This document shows positions 18,297-26,747 of a DNA stretch of 64,000 nt, piece by piece. The stretch is from UBA2882 sp964619485 (GTDB lineage Bacteria; Bacillota; Clostridia; Lachnospirales; Lachnospiraceae): contig CAZUCI010000004.1 of NCBI GenBank assembly GCA_964619485.1, forward strand, positions 1-64,000. Reading direction: 5' to 3'. Position 1 is the stretch's first letter, and each line of letters begins with the position of its first letter. Made by a program: the position numbers and the translations under genes. Below the pieces are notes generated by a model. It was given only the letters and a program-made list of their open reading frames with translations. It ran no database searches and was not told the origin of the DNA.

Positions 18297-19490
18297 TTGC
18301 TAGAAATTAAGTCAAATGATGCAGAAACTGCAGCAAAGATCATCGTAGTAGGTGTTGGTGGTGCAGGAAATAATGCTGTTAATAGAATGATTGAAGAAAA
18401 TATCAGTGGAGTTGGATTCATTGGTGTAAATACAGATAAACAGGCTTTACAGTTGTGTAAGGCTCCAAAATTATTACAGATTGGTGAGAAATTAACCAAA
18501 GGACTCGGTGCCGGTGCAAAGCCTGAAATTGGTGAAAAGGCAGCAGAGGAGAGTATTGAAGAGGTTACCAGTGCATTAAAGGGCGCTGATATGGTATTTG
18601 TTACATGTGGAATGGGTGGTGGAACCGGTACAGGAGCGGCACCCGTTGTTGCTAAAATTGCAAAAGATATGGGAATCCTGACAGTAGGAGTTGTAACCAA
18701 GCCTTTCAAATTTGAGGCCCGCACCCGTATGGAAAATGCACTTGGTGGAATTGAGAGATTAAGAGAAAATGTTGATACACTGATCGTTATCCCTAATGAT
18801 AAGCTGCTGGAAATTGTTGACCGTCGTACCACATTGCCTGATGCGTTGAAAAAGGCAGATGAGGTGCTGCAGCAGGCAGTTCAGGGAATTACCGATTTAA
18901 TTAATGTTCCTGCAGTTATCAATCTGGACTTTGCCGATGTTCAGACTGTTATGAAGGACAAGGGTATCGCCCATATTGGTATCGGTTTTGGTAAAGGCGA
19001 TGAGAAGGCAAACGACGCAGTCAAGATGGCAGTTGGATCTCCTTTGCTGGAGACAACAATTACAGGTGCAACAGATGTTATCATCAACGTATCCGGTGAT
19101 ATCGCTCTTGCTGATGCATCAGATGCGGTTGGATATGTTCAGGATATGGTAGGAGAGAATGTAAACATTATCTTTGGTGCCATGTATGATGAGACTATGA
19201 CGGATTCCTGTAATGTAACAGTTATTGCTACTGGAATAGAGCAGGCGTCTACGGTTGGTGCAACCGTTATGAATAAACTCAATGGTAGCTTTTTACATAC
19301 GCAGACAGCTGCAAACAGACCAAAGGGTGTAGCTGTACCTAAATTTGATTCAGCTACAACTGGGACAGGCCCTATTCCTTCCGTTACACCGATTAAGCCG
19401 GTAGGTGGAATGCCAAGACCTGAAGCGGTAAGAAGCAATGTGGAAGCACAGTCCTTGAAAATTCCGGATTTCTTACAGAGAAATAAATAG
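18297..19490 (+). CDS. ftsZ: Cell division GTPase FtsZ
   Basis: About 397 residues, a tubulin homologue that forms the Z ring. The GTP-binding part shows VVGVGGAGNNAVNRM, the tubulin signature GMGGGTGTGAAP, and NxDxxD-type contacts in NLDFADVQTVM, which form the T7 loop. The C-terminal conserved peptide that binds FtsA/SepF is seen as LKIPDFLQR. The TTG start at 18297 was chosen because AAGGAGG lies about 8 nt upstream; longer frames begin inside the promoter. A terminator follows. Confidence 0.97.
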   Translation: MLEIKSNDAETAAKIIVVGVGGAGNNAVNRMIEENISGVGFIGVNTDKQALQLCKAPKLLQIGEKLTKGLGAGAKPEIGEKAAEESIEEVTSALKGADMVFVTCGMGGGTGTGAAPVVAKIAKDMGILTVGVVTKPFKFEARTRMENALGGIERLRENVDTLIVIPNDKLLEIVDRRTTLPDALKKADEVLQQAVQGITDLINVPAVINLDFADVQTVMKDKGIAHIGIGFGKGDEKANDAVKMAVGSPLLETTITGATDVIINVSGDIALADASDAVGYVQDMVGENVNIIFGAMYDETMTDSCNVTVIATGIEQASTVGATVMNKLNGSFLHTQTAANRPKGVAVPKFDSATTGTGPIPSVTPIKPVGGMPRPEAVRSNVEAQSLKIPDFLQRNK

Positions 19491-19510
19491 TATATGACGA
19501 TTTGAAGAAG

Positions 19511-19549
19511 AGCTCTTCTGTGGCGTTTGCCATGGAAGGGCTTTTTTTG
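19511..19549 (+). terminator. Rho-independent terminator after ftsZ
   Basis: AGCTCTTCTGTGG (19511-19523) pairs with CCATGGAAGGGCT (19530-19542) using three G-T pairs, with a 6-nt loop and a run of seven T. It ends the division cluster before the sporulation genes. Confidence 0.85.
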
Positions 19550-19579
19550 TCATTTGATTTTATGCCTGTATGACCTCAT

Positions 19580-19613
19580 TACGACAAAATACGCAGATGT
19601 AGACCGTTATAAT
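19580..19613 (+). promoter_or_regulatory. Spo0A-type promoter of spoIIGA-sigE
   Basis: TACGACAAA at 19580-19588 matches the Spo0A box TTCGACAAA at 8 of 9 positions and lies where a -35 box would be. TATAAT at 19608-19613 is a perfect -10, with no TTGACA-like -35. This layout resembles the Spo0A-activated SigA promoter of spoIIG in B. subtilis. An inverted repeat CCTCATTA / TAATGAGG flanks the region. Activity is inferred. Confidence 0.6.
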
Positions 19614-19636
19614 GAGGACAGTAAGAGGAAAGCAGA

Positions 19637-20452
19637 ATGACCATTTATCTGGATGTCGTTTTTTTAGTAAATCTTTTATATGAGACAGCTATATTGTACA
19701 TATGTCTGAAGGTGATGAAAATACCGGTTTCCTTTTGGCGTGTTACAGTGTCGTCTGCGGTGGGAAGTATCCTGTACTGTGGCTGCCTTCTGGCGGGAAT
19801 GCCCTACGAGAAGCCGGCTTGTGGATTCCTGGCAAGCGTTTTTATTGCGACGGTAAGTACCATGATCGCACTTGGGGCAGGCAAAATACATAAAAGTGGC
19901 GGAGTACTTCTGATGCACTATGGAGTTTCCTTTGCTGCAGCGGGTCTGCTGCAGCTTGTCAGGAGCGTATTTCCAGATGGTTACCTGGTGCTGACCGGAG
20001 CAGGCGCTGTTGTATTTATTGGAATGTTTTGCATTAAAATAAGACAGCTGCTGTTTCAGGAGCTGCTTTCACAGAAACGGTTTTATCATGTGAAAATTGT
20101 CTTAAATGGAAGAAGGACAGAGGGACGCGGATTGATGGATACGGGAAACGGTCTGTTTGATCCTGTAAGCAGGGCACCTGTCATTTTGGTTAACAGCAGG
20201 ATTGCCGCAGCACTTTTACAGGGGGAGGCAGTCAGCAGCCAGCGGGGATTCCGCCTGATTCCTTTTACGAGCATAGGAAAGAAGAGAGGAGTGTTGGAAG
20301 CGTTTTTGTCCGACTATATTGAACTGGAGACAGAGCAGACAGGAACAAAGGCCTTAGAGGTGATGCATTGTGAGAAGGTTTTATGTGCAGTGACTGACAG
20401 ATTTGATGAAAATCAGCGCTACGATATTATTTTGCATCCGTCTTTGCTTTGA
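19637..20452 (+). CDS. spoIIGA: Sigma-E processing peptidase SpoIIGA
   Basis: A 271-residue membrane aspartic protease that cleaves the pro-sequence of pro-SigE in the mother cell when signalled by SpoIIR. The N-terminal half has about five transmembrane helices beginning TIYLDVVFLVNLLYE. The C-terminal half carries the aspartic-protease motif LMDTGNGLFDPVS (catalytic Asp near residue 168). GAGGAAAG precedes the ATG. It is directly followed by its substrate gene sigE, as in all spore formers. Confidence 0.94.
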   Translation: MTIYLDVVFLVNLLYETAILYICLKVMKIPVSFWRVTVSSAVGSILYCGCLLAGMPYEKPACGFLASVFIATVSTMIALGAGKIHKSGGVLLMHYGVSFAAAGLLQLVRSVFPDGYLVLTGAGAVVFIGMFCIKIRQLLFQELLSQKRFYHVKIVLNGRRTEGRGLMDTGNGLFDPVSRAPVILVNSRIAAALLQGEAVSSQRGFRLIPFTSIGKKRGVLEAFLSDYIELETEQTGTKALEVMHCEKVLCAVTDRFDENQRYDIILHPSLL

Positions 20453-20545
20453 AATGGGCAGCACCCGAAAAAGGGGAAGAAAATAGTGAGGCATCAGGAG
20501 TTTGTCACAAGGGTGACACCTTATGCCGAATCAGGAGAGAATAGT

Positions 20546-21286
20546 ATGATATTAAAGATAGCAATACCGGGAATGTTTCGTATGAAATTTTTAAAAAAGA
20601 ATGGAATGACCTCTCTGATGGATCAGGGAGAAATTCATTACATAGGAGGTACGGAGGTACTTCCGCCACCACTTTTGGATGAACAGGAAAATGAGATGAT
20701 ACAGGGACTTATGACGGAGGAGGCGGAGGATGCAAAGACGGTTTTGATTGAACATAATCTGCGGCTGGTAGTATATATAGCAAAAAAATTTGATAACACG
20801 GGAATTGGTGTGGAGGATTTAATTTCCATTGGGACAATTGGTCTTATTAAATCCATTAACACATATAATCCAGGTAAGAATATAAAGCTTGCAACCTATG
20901 CATCCAGATGCATCGAGAATGAAATATTAATGTACCTTCGAAGAAATAATAAAACAAAGCTGGAGGTATCCATTGATGAGCCTTTAAACGTGGATTGGGA
21001 TGGAAATGAACTTCTGTTATCCGATATTCTCGGAACGGATGAGGATATCATCTACCGGGATATCGAAAATGAGGTAGAGAGGAAGGTGTTAAAATCTGCA
21101 ATCGGAAAATTATCAGACAGAGAAAAAACAATCATCAATCTGCGTTTTGGATTAAACAGAGAAGATGGGGAAGAAATGACCCAAAAGGAGGTGGCTGGTC
21201 TTCTGGGAATATCCCAATCCTACATTTCCCGTTTGGAAAAGAAAATTATGAAAAGACTGAAAAGGGAGATGAGTAAAGAAGTATAA
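20546..21286 (+). CDS. sigE: Sporulation sigma factor SigE (pro-form)
   Basis: A 246-residue sigma-70 family factor controlling early mother-cell genes. It has the pro-sequence region, then YIGGTEVLPPPL, the region 2 segment NLRLVVYIAKKFDNTGIGVEDLISIGTIGL (key parts match SigE), RCIENEILMYLRRN, DWDGNELLLSDILGTD, and the region 4 helix-turn-helix GISQSYISRLEKKIMKRL. The ATG at 20546 has AGGAGA 7 nt upstream; a longer frame from a GTG at 20486 lacks a ribosome site. SpoIIGA cleavage is expected near residues 20-30. Confidence 0.95.
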   Translation: MILKIAIPGMFRMKFLKKNGMTSLMDQGEIHYIGGTEVLPPPLLDEQENEMIQGLMTEEAEDAKTVLIEHNLRLVVYIAKKFDNTGIGVEDLISIGTIGLIKSINTYNPGKNIKLATYASRCIENEILMYLRRNNKTKLEVSIDEPLNVDWDGNELLLSDILGTDEDIIYRDIENEVERKVLKSAIGKLSDREKTIINLRFGLNREDGEEMTQKEVAGLLGISQSYISRLEKKIMKRLKREMSKEV

Positions 21287-21342
21287 ATGAACAGGATATG
21301 GCAATCCTAAGAAAAGATGTAAAAGGAGGGATTGTCATACCA

Positions 21343-22116
21343 ATGGGAAAAGTAGAAATATGTGGAGTAAATACAGCAAAGCTTCCGATTCTGAAAAGTG
21401 CAGAAAAGGAGGCTTTGTTTTTGCGTATCATGGAGGGAGATCAGGAGGCAAGGGAGCAGTATATAGAGGGGAATCTTCGACTGGTGCTGAGTGTGATTAA
21501 GCGCTTTTCCAACAGTAATGAGAATGTGGATGATCTGTTTCAGATTGGGTGCGTGGGACTGATCAAGGCAATAGATAATTTTAACTCTGAGCTGGGGGTC
21601 AAATTTTCCACCTATGCAGTTCCGATGATTGTGGGAGAAATCCGCAGATTTCTGCGTGATAACAACAGCATCCGTGTATCCAGAAGCCTCAAGGACATGG
21701 CGTATAAGGCAATTTATGCAAAGGAGTATATGACAAAAACCAACCTGAAGGAGCCATCTGTGGAGGAAATCGCCACAGAGATAGGTGTGGCGAAGGAAGA
21801 TATTGTTTATGCTCTGGATGCCATTCAAAATCCCATGAGTCTTTATGAACCAATCTATACAGACGGCGGAGACACGCTCTATGTTATGGACCAGGTTTCT
21901 GATAAAAAGAACCGGGAAGAAAACTGGGTGGAGCATATTTCATTGTCTGAGGCTATGAAAAAACTCAATGAAAGAGAAAATGAGATTATCAGACTGCGCT
22001 TTTTTGAGGGGAAGACTCAGATGGAGGTATCAGAAACGATTGGGATTTCCCAGGCACAGGTTTCCAGGCTGGAAAAGAATGCACTTAAGATTATGCGCCA
22101 GTATCTGGTAAGCTGA
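21343..22116 (+). CDS. sigG: Forespore sigma factor SigG
   Basis: A 258-residue sigma factor that drives late forespore genes. The N-terminus KVEICGVNTAKLPIL is the SigG-specific segment contacted by the anti-sigma factor Gin/CsfB. Regions 2 and 4 are intact (FSTYAVPMIVGEIRRFLRDN, and GISQAQVSRLEKNALKIM at the end). The ATG at 21343 is the only usual start near AAAGGAGG at 21321-21328, although the 13-nt spacing is long. The order sigE-sigG matches other spore formers. Confidence 0.95.
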   Translation: MGKVEICGVNTAKLPILKSAEKEALFLRIMEGDQEAREQYIEGNLRLVLSVIKRFSNSNENVDDLFQIGCVGLIKAIDNFNSELGVKFSTYAVPMIVGEIRRFLRDNNSIRVSRSLKDMAYKAIYAKEYMTKTNLKEPSVEEIATEIGVAKEDIVYALDAIQNPMSLYEPIYTDGGDTLYVMDQVSDKKNREENWVEHISLSEAMKKLNERENEIIRLRFFEGKTQMEVSETIGISQAQVSRLEKNALKIMRQYLVS

Positions 22117-22120
22117 ATGA

Positions 22121-22189
22121 TTAAAAGCTGGTAGATAAAAAACTGGTAGATAAAAAGCTTGTTGATAAAAAACCGGTAGAAAAAAGTCT
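22121..22189. repeat. 15-bp tandem repeat after sigG
   Basis: Four 15-bp units begin at 22130, 22145, 22160 and 22175 (first: GGTAGATAAAAAACT), preceded by a partial unit. They start 4 nt after the sigG stop and run into the terminator of the opposite-strand purine genes. Confidence 0.85.
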
Positions 22190-22211
22190 CTGGCCCAATC
22201 AGACCAGAGAC
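22179..22211 (-). terminator. Terminator of the minus-strand purine operon
   Basis: GTCTCTGG (22186-22193) pairs with CCAGAGAC (22204-22211). The A run at 22179-22185 gives a T tract on the minus strand, 50 nt past the AICAR formyltransferase stop. On the plus strand no T tract follows, so it mainly serves the minus strand. Confidence 0.85.
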
Positions 22212-22259
22212 CAAACTCTTACATTGTGTTAGGGTTATGAAGCACTGCATTCATACGGA

Positions 22260-23438
22260 TTAGTGATGGAAAAGGCGGATACCGGTGAATGCCATTACCA
22301 TGTTGTATTTATCTGCACATTCAATGACCAGATCATCACGTACGGAGCCGCCAGGCTGAGCAATGTAAGCGACACCGCTTTTATGAGCTCTTTCAATGTT
22401 GTCTGAGAATGGGAAAAATGCATCAGAGCCAAGCGTAACATTTTGATTTTTAGAGAGCCATGCTTTCTTTTCCTCAACTGTAAAAACAGGAGGCTTTACC
22501 TTGAAGGTGTGTTCCCAGATGCCGTCGGCTAAAACGTCCATATACTCATCACCCATATATACGTCAATGGCGTTATCGCGGTTCGCACGTCCAAGACCAT
22601 CTACGAACTGGAGATTCATAACCTGAGGAGACTGACGTAAGAACCAGTTGTCTGCCTTTTGTCCGGCAAGTCTTGTACAGTGGATACGGGACTGCTGTCC
22701 TGCACCGATTCCGATGGCCTGTCCGTTTTTCACATAGCATACAGAATTGGACTGGGTGTATTTTAAGGTGATCAGTGCAATTTTCATGTCAATCAGAGCA
22801 TTGTCAGGAATTTCTTTATTTACAGTAACGATGTTGGAAAGCAGGTCTCCATTGATATCCAGTTCGTTTCGTCCCTGCTCAAAGGTAATACCATAAACCT
22901 GTTTGCGCTCCAGCTCGGCAGGCTGATAAGAGGGGTCAATCTGGATGACATTATAGTTTCCTTTTTTCTTTTCCTTCAGAATGGAAAGTGCTTCTTCGCT
23001 GAATCCAGGAGCAATTACGCCATCAGAAACTTCACGTTTGATTAATTTGGCGGTATCTGCATCACATTCGTCGGAAAGCGCTATAAAATCTCCAAAGGAG
23101 GACATACGATCTGCACCGCGGGCTCTTGCATAGGCACAGGCTAAGGGAGAAAGCTCTCCCAGGTCATCTACCCAGTAAATCTTTGCGAGCGTGTCATCTA
23201 ATGGCAGGCCTACAGCAGCTCCGGCAGGGGATACATGTTTGAAGGAGGTAGCAGCAGGAAGACCGGTAGCTTCTTTTAATTCTTTTACCAGCTGCCATCC
23301 GTTAAAGGCATCTAAAAAGTTAATATATCCCGGTTTCCCGTTTAATACGGTAACAGGCAAATCGGTTCCGTCTGCCATAAAAATGCGGGATGGTTTCTGG
23401 TTTGGGTTACATCCATATTTCAATTGAATCTCGTTCAT
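22260..23438 (-). CDS. purH: AICAR formyltransferase, stand-alone (PurH transformylase domain)
   Basis: A 392-residue protein that formylates AICAR to FAICAR with 10-formyl-THF, the ninth step of purine synthesis. It corresponds to the C-terminal two-thirds of bifunctional PurH. The catalytic Lys67-His68 are in SFKHVSPAG, and the C-terminus is FTGIRLFHH. The MGS-like IMP cyclohydrolase domain found at the N-terminus of E. coli PurH is absent (392 versus about 529 residues). The missing activity is supplied by the PurO-type gene 24 nt upstream. AAAAGGAG precedes the ATG. Confidence 0.93.
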   Translation of the reverse strand: MNEIQLKYGCNPNQKPSRIFMADGTDLPVTVLNGKPGYINFLDAFNGWQLVKELKEATGLPAATSFKHVSPAGAAVGLPLDDTLAKIYWVDDLGELSPLACAYARARGADRMSSFGDFIALSDECDADTAKLIKREVSDGVIAPGFSEEALSILKEKKKGNYNVIQIDPSYQPAELERKQVYGITFEQGRNELDINGDLLSNIVTVNKEIPDNALIDMKIALITLKYTQSNSVCYVKNGQAIGIGAGQQSRIHCTRLAGQKADNWFLRQSPQVMNLQFVDGLGRANRDNAIDVYMGDEYMDVLADGIWEHTFKVKPPVFTVEEKKAWLSKNQNVTLGSDAFFPFSDNIERAHKSGVAYIAQPGGSVRDDLVIECADKYNMVMAFTGIRLFHH

Positions 23439-23462
23439 GAGTCAAACTCCTTTTCTGGTTGA

Positions 23463-24176
23463 TTACTGGTTTTTGTTGAGAATTTTTGTTTCGGTGTTTC
23501 CGGTGGCAATATCAATATATCTTACAAAGAGGGAAACTTTATTGTCTTCATTTAAGCTGTTCCAGAGCATATTGGTAAATGCGTCCATGTCATCGGGAAT
23601 AGAGACAAGCTTTGGCTCACCTTCAAAGCTTGGAAGCGGATTGCCATCGTGCATGTAGGTGTGAATGAAATGTCCTTCTCCTGCCACAGGATTTTCGTAG
23701 GCAAAGGTGTAGCGGTTGCATGCGTCAGGGTTTCCGTTATTACTTTTTAAAATAGACATGGCATAGTTGTAGGTGCCGGATTCAATATGCATGATACCGG
23801 AAATACGAGGGGTGTAGTTTGGACCATCCGGCTCAAACTCACGGCTGCGCAGTGACTGTTCAAAGGACAACTGTTTGTCCATTCCATCATAGATGGTGTC
23901 GGTCTGATCACCGTTGGTAACGATTGTCTTGTTTCCAAGAACACGAACAGGAGCATAGATGATCAGGCTTGGGTCCTCCAGCTTGGATGGGTCAAAGGCC
24001 TGTGTGCGGATTCCCTCACCGTCCTTTACGAAAACACGGTTACGGCTGTTTACGCTTCGTCCCATGATAAAGTAAGCAGTGACAGCCTTGGTTCCGTCGG
24101 CTGATTTGCCGATTACAATTCCTCGGCCTGGGTAGGCATTGCTTTTTAACTCATTTTCCAGTGATAACATTTCCAT
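23463..24176 (-). CDS. purO: IMP cyclohydrolase, PurO type
   Basis: A 237-residue protein of the IMP_cyclohyd (PurO) family, first known from archaea, which closes FAICAR to IMP. Recognisable parts: NAYPGRGIVIGKSADG and AYFIMGRSVNSRNRVF at the N-terminus, PNYTPRISGI, and NRYTFAYENP. The start at 24176 was chosen because AAGGAGGA lies 9 nt upstream on the minus strand; the frame extends 26 codons further without a ribosome site. It forms an operon with the stand-alone AICAR formyltransferase, so the two replace bifunctional PurH. Confidence 0.92.
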   Translation of the reverse strand: MEMLSLENELKSNAYPGRGIVIGKSADGTKAVTAYFIMGRSVNSRNRVFVKDGEGIRTQAFDPSKLEDPSLIIYAPVRVLGNKTIVTNGDQTDTIYDGMDKQLSFEQSLRSREFEPDGPNYTPRISGIMHIESGTYNYAMSILKSNNGNPDACNRYTFAYENPVAGEGHFIHTYMHDGNPLPSFEGEPKLVSIPDDMDAFTNMLWNSLNEDNKVSLFVRYIDIATGNTETKILNKNQ

Positions 24177-24227
24177 TTGTAAAGTTCCTCCTTGATTGTA
24201 TGACTGTTTTTCGCAATCTATCAAAAT

Positions 24228-24254
24228 GTTATACGAAGTAGCGATACATTTCAA
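24228..24254 (-). promoter_or_regulatory. Possible promoter of the purO-purH operon
   Basis: On the minus strand TTGAAA (complement of 24249-24254) is followed after 15 nt by TATAAC (complement of 24228-24233). The spacing is shorter than ideal. It is the best candidate in the leader and lies about 50 nt before the start. No purine riboswitch core was recognised. Confidence 0.4.
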
Positions 24255-24286
24255 GCATTTTTCTTAATTTTATTTTACTTTTCATC

Positions 24287-24315
24287 TTGCATTTATGTGG
24301 GGGGTGCAATATAAT
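24287..24315 (+). promoter_or_regulatory. SigA-type promoter upstream of nrdD
   Basis: TTGCAT (24287-24292), 17 nt, TATAAT (24310-24315). It gives a leader of about 240 nt before nrdD that contains a hairpin with T tract and the palindromic element. The -10 overlaps a small palindrome CAATATAATTG (24308-24318) that loosely resembles an NrdR box half, but a second box at the usual spacing was not found. Confidence 0.65.
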
Positions 24316-24392
24316 TGATATACAACATGTGGTAGAGAAAACAGGGAAAAACACTAGATTTTGCAAAAAAACCCTGTAAATACGTGACTTGC

Positions 24393-24429
24393 AGGCATGG
24401 GCATCCGATGAGAATGCCTATATTTTTTG
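24393..24429 (+). terminator. Terminator-like hairpin in the nrdD leader
   Basis: GGGCAT (24399-24404), or alternatively AGGCAT (24393-24398), pairs with ATGCCT (24414-24419), followed by ATATTTTTTG. The stem is short. Two competing left arms in front of one right arm and a T tract could act as an attenuator. Its role is inferred. Confidence 0.45.
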
Positions 24430-24454
24430 AGAAATAGTCATTGGAAAGAAAGAT

Positions 24455-24539
24455 GGCATCAGGCCTCCGTCGCTAAAGCGACAAAAAGCATCAGGACTCC
24501 GTCGCTAAAGCGACACCTCATGCAAAAGGACCTCATGCC
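24455..24539. repeat. Dispersed nested palindromic element, copy 1 (before nrdD)
   Basis: Two left arms (GGCATCAGG at 24455, GCATCAGG at 24488) and two right arms (CCTCATGC ending 24523, CCTCATGCC ending 24539) nest around two small hairpins GTCGC-TAAA-GCGAC. The last base of the right arm is 21 nt before the nrdD ATG, and the ribosome site follows directly. Related copies are at 56170-56233 and 59331-59531. Confidence 0.85.
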
Positions 24540-24560
24540 AAGAAGAGGGGCGGTTTATTC

Positions 24561-26723
24561 ATGAGAATTATCAAAAGAAGCGGAAAGGAAGTCAGCTTCG
24601 ACATTTCCAAAATTATGGCGGCGGTGCAGAAGGCAAACCGCGAGGTATCAGAGAAGAAGAGAATGACACCGGAGCAGATTGATCGGATTTCATTTACCGT
24701 GGAACAGATCTGCGAGGAAATGACCCATACTCCATCGGTGGAGGAAATCCAGGATATGGTGGAAAACCAGATTATGGAGCAGCAGGCTTTTGAGGTTGCG
24801 CGTAAATATATTACTTATCGCTATAAGAGAGCCCTGGTTCGTAAATCTAATTCTACAGATGAGCAGATTCTCACTCTGATTGAGTGTAAAAACGAGGAAG
24901 TTAAGCAGGAGAATTCCAATAAAAATCCTGTTGTCAACAGTGTTCAGCGTGACTATATGGCAGGGGAGGTCAGCAAGGATATCACCAGAAGATTTCTGCT
25001 TCCACCTGATATTGTAAGAGCACATGAGGAGGGCATTATTCACTTCCATGATGCGGATTATTTTGCACAGCATATGCATAACTGCTGTCTGGTAAATCTG
25101 GAGGATATGCTTCAGAACGGTACTGTAATCAGTGAGACTATGATTGACACACCGAAGAGCTTTTCCACGGCCTGCAACATTGCGACCCAGAGTATTGCTC
25201 AGATTGCCAGCAGCCAGTATGGTGGACAGAGTATCACCCTGTCGCATCTTGCTCCGTTTGTTGATGTGAGCCGCCAGAAGCTGAGACGCAATGTCACCAA
25301 GGAATTTCAGGACGCAGGTCTTCCGATGGATGAAGAAAAAATCAATCTGGTTGCAGAAATGCGTGTGAAAGAGGAAATTGAGCGTGGCGTTCAGATGATT
25401 CAGTATCAGGTAATCACCCTTATGACCACCAATGGGCAGGCACCCTTTGTGACGGTATTTTTGTATTTAAATGAGGTTCCGGAGGGAAGGACCAGAGATG
25501 ATCTTGCAATGGTCATTGAGGAGATGCTCAAACAGAGAATCCTTGGCGTTAAAAATGAGAAGGGTGTATATATTACCCCAGCTTTTCCAAAACTGATTTA
25601 TGTGTTGGAGGAGGATAATGTCAGAGAGGGAACCAGATATTGGAATATCACGAAGCTTGCAGCAAAATGCACGGCCAAGAGAATGGTTCCTGATTATATT
25701 TCCGAGAAAATCATGAAGGAACTGAAGCAGGGCTACTGCTATCCATGTATGGGCTGCCGCTCCTTCCTGACGGTCTATCATACAGAGGATGGAAAACCAA
25801 AATTCTATAGCCGTTTTAATCAGGGCGTTGTCACATTAAATCTGGTAGATGTGGCATGCTCCTCCGAGAGAGATATTGATAAATTCTGGTCCATTATGGA
25901 TGAGAGACTGAAGATGTGTTATCGCGCATTGATGTGCAGACACAATAGATTAAAGGGTACACCGTCAGATGTTGCACCGATTTTATGGCAGTATGGTGCC
26001 CTGGCACGTTTGAAAAAGGGTGAGACCCTGGATAAGCTTTTGTATGGTGGCTATTCTACAATTTCTCTTGGCTATGCAGGTCTATGTGAATGTACCAGAT
26101 ATATGACCGGAAAATCGCATACAGATCCGGCGGCAACACCATTTGCACTTCAGGTTATGCAGCATTTGAACGATGCCTGTGCAAAATGGAGAGAAGAGAC
26201 AAACATTGATTTCAGCTTATATGGAACACCGCTTGAATCAACAACCTACAAATTTGCAAAATGTCTCCAGAAGCGTTTTGGCATGATTGAAGGGGTGACC
26301 GATAAAAACTACATTACAAACAGCTATCACATCCATGTAACAGAGGATATTGATGCTTTCAGCAAGCTGAGCTTCGAGGCGCAGTTCCAGAAGCTGTCAC
26401 CTGGTGGTGCGGTCAGCTACGTAGAGGTTCCGAATATGCAGAATAATCTGGATGCTGTTCTGGCACTGATGCAGCATATCTATGACAATATTATGTATGC
26501 CGAGCTGAACACCAAGAGTGACTACTGTCAGAAGTGTGGTTTTGACGGAGAAATCCAGATTGTCAAGGACGAGGACGGCAAGCTGGTATGGGAATGTCCA
26601 TGCTGCGGCAACAGAGATCAGGAAACCATGAATGTGGCAAGAAGAACCTGCGGTTATATCGGAACCCAGTTCTGGAATCAGGGACGTACCCAGGAGATTC
26701 AGGAGAGAGTTCTTCATTTATAA
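24561..26723 (+). CDS. nrdD: Anaerobic (class III) ribonucleoside-triphosphate reductase NrdD
   Basis: A 720-residue glycyl-radical enzyme reducing ribonucleoside triphosphates to deoxy forms without oxygen. Residues 1-90 form the ATP-cone allosteric domain (RIIKRSGKEVSFDISKIM). The barrel has the active-site cysteines, with HNCCLVNLEDML among the conserved stretches. Near the C-terminus a Zn site uses CQKCGFDGE and CPCCG, followed by the glycyl-radical loop RTCGYIG (about 695-701). AGAGGGG precedes the ATG. Its activase gene nrdG starts 25 nt later. A palindromic element occupies the leader. Confidence 0.97.
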   Translation: MRIIKRSGKEVSFDISKIMAAVQKANREVSEKKRMTPEQIDRISFTVEQICEEMTHTPSVEEIQDMVENQIMEQQAFEVARKYITYRYKRALVRKSNSTDEQILTLIECKNEEVKQENSNKNPVVNSVQRDYMAGEVSKDITRRFLLPPDIVRAHEEGIIHFHDADYFAQHMHNCCLVNLEDMLQNGTVISETMIDTPKSFSTACNIATQSIAQIASSQYGGQSITLSHLAPFVDVSRQKLRRNVTKEFQDAGLPMDEEKINLVAEMRVKEEIERGVQMIQYQVITLMTTNGQAPFVTVFLYLNEVPEGRTRDDLAMVIEEMLKQRILGVKNEKGVYITPAFPKLIYVLEEDNVREGTRYWNITKLAAKCTAKRMVPDYISEKIMKELKQGYCYPCMGCRSFLTVYHTEDGKPKFYSRFNQGVVTLNLVDVACSSERDIDKFWSIMDERLKMCYRALMCRHNRLKGTPSDVAPILWQYGALARLKKGETLDKLLYGGYSTISLGYAGLCECTRYMTGKSHTDPAATPFALQVMQHLNDACAKWREETNIDFSLYGTPLESTTYKFAKCLQKRFGMIEGVTDKNYITNSYHIHVTEDIDAFSKLSFEAQFQKLSPGGAVSYVEVPNMQNNLDAVLALMQHIYDNIMYAELNTKSDYCQKCGFDGEIQIVKDEDGKLVWECPCCGNRDQETMNVARRTCGYIGTQFWNQGRTQEIQERVLHL

Positions 26724-26747
26724 AAAGAGAATGACAGGTGAAAAATC

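Noticed and set aside
24176..24320. Purine riboswitch before purO
   Set aside because: The conserved three-way-junction core could not be found in the short leader.
24308..24366. NrdR boxes upstream of nrdD
   Set aside because: CAATATAATTG and ACACTAGATTTTGCA resemble halves of the box, but their centre distance of about 45 bp does not fit the usual spacing of about 31 bp.
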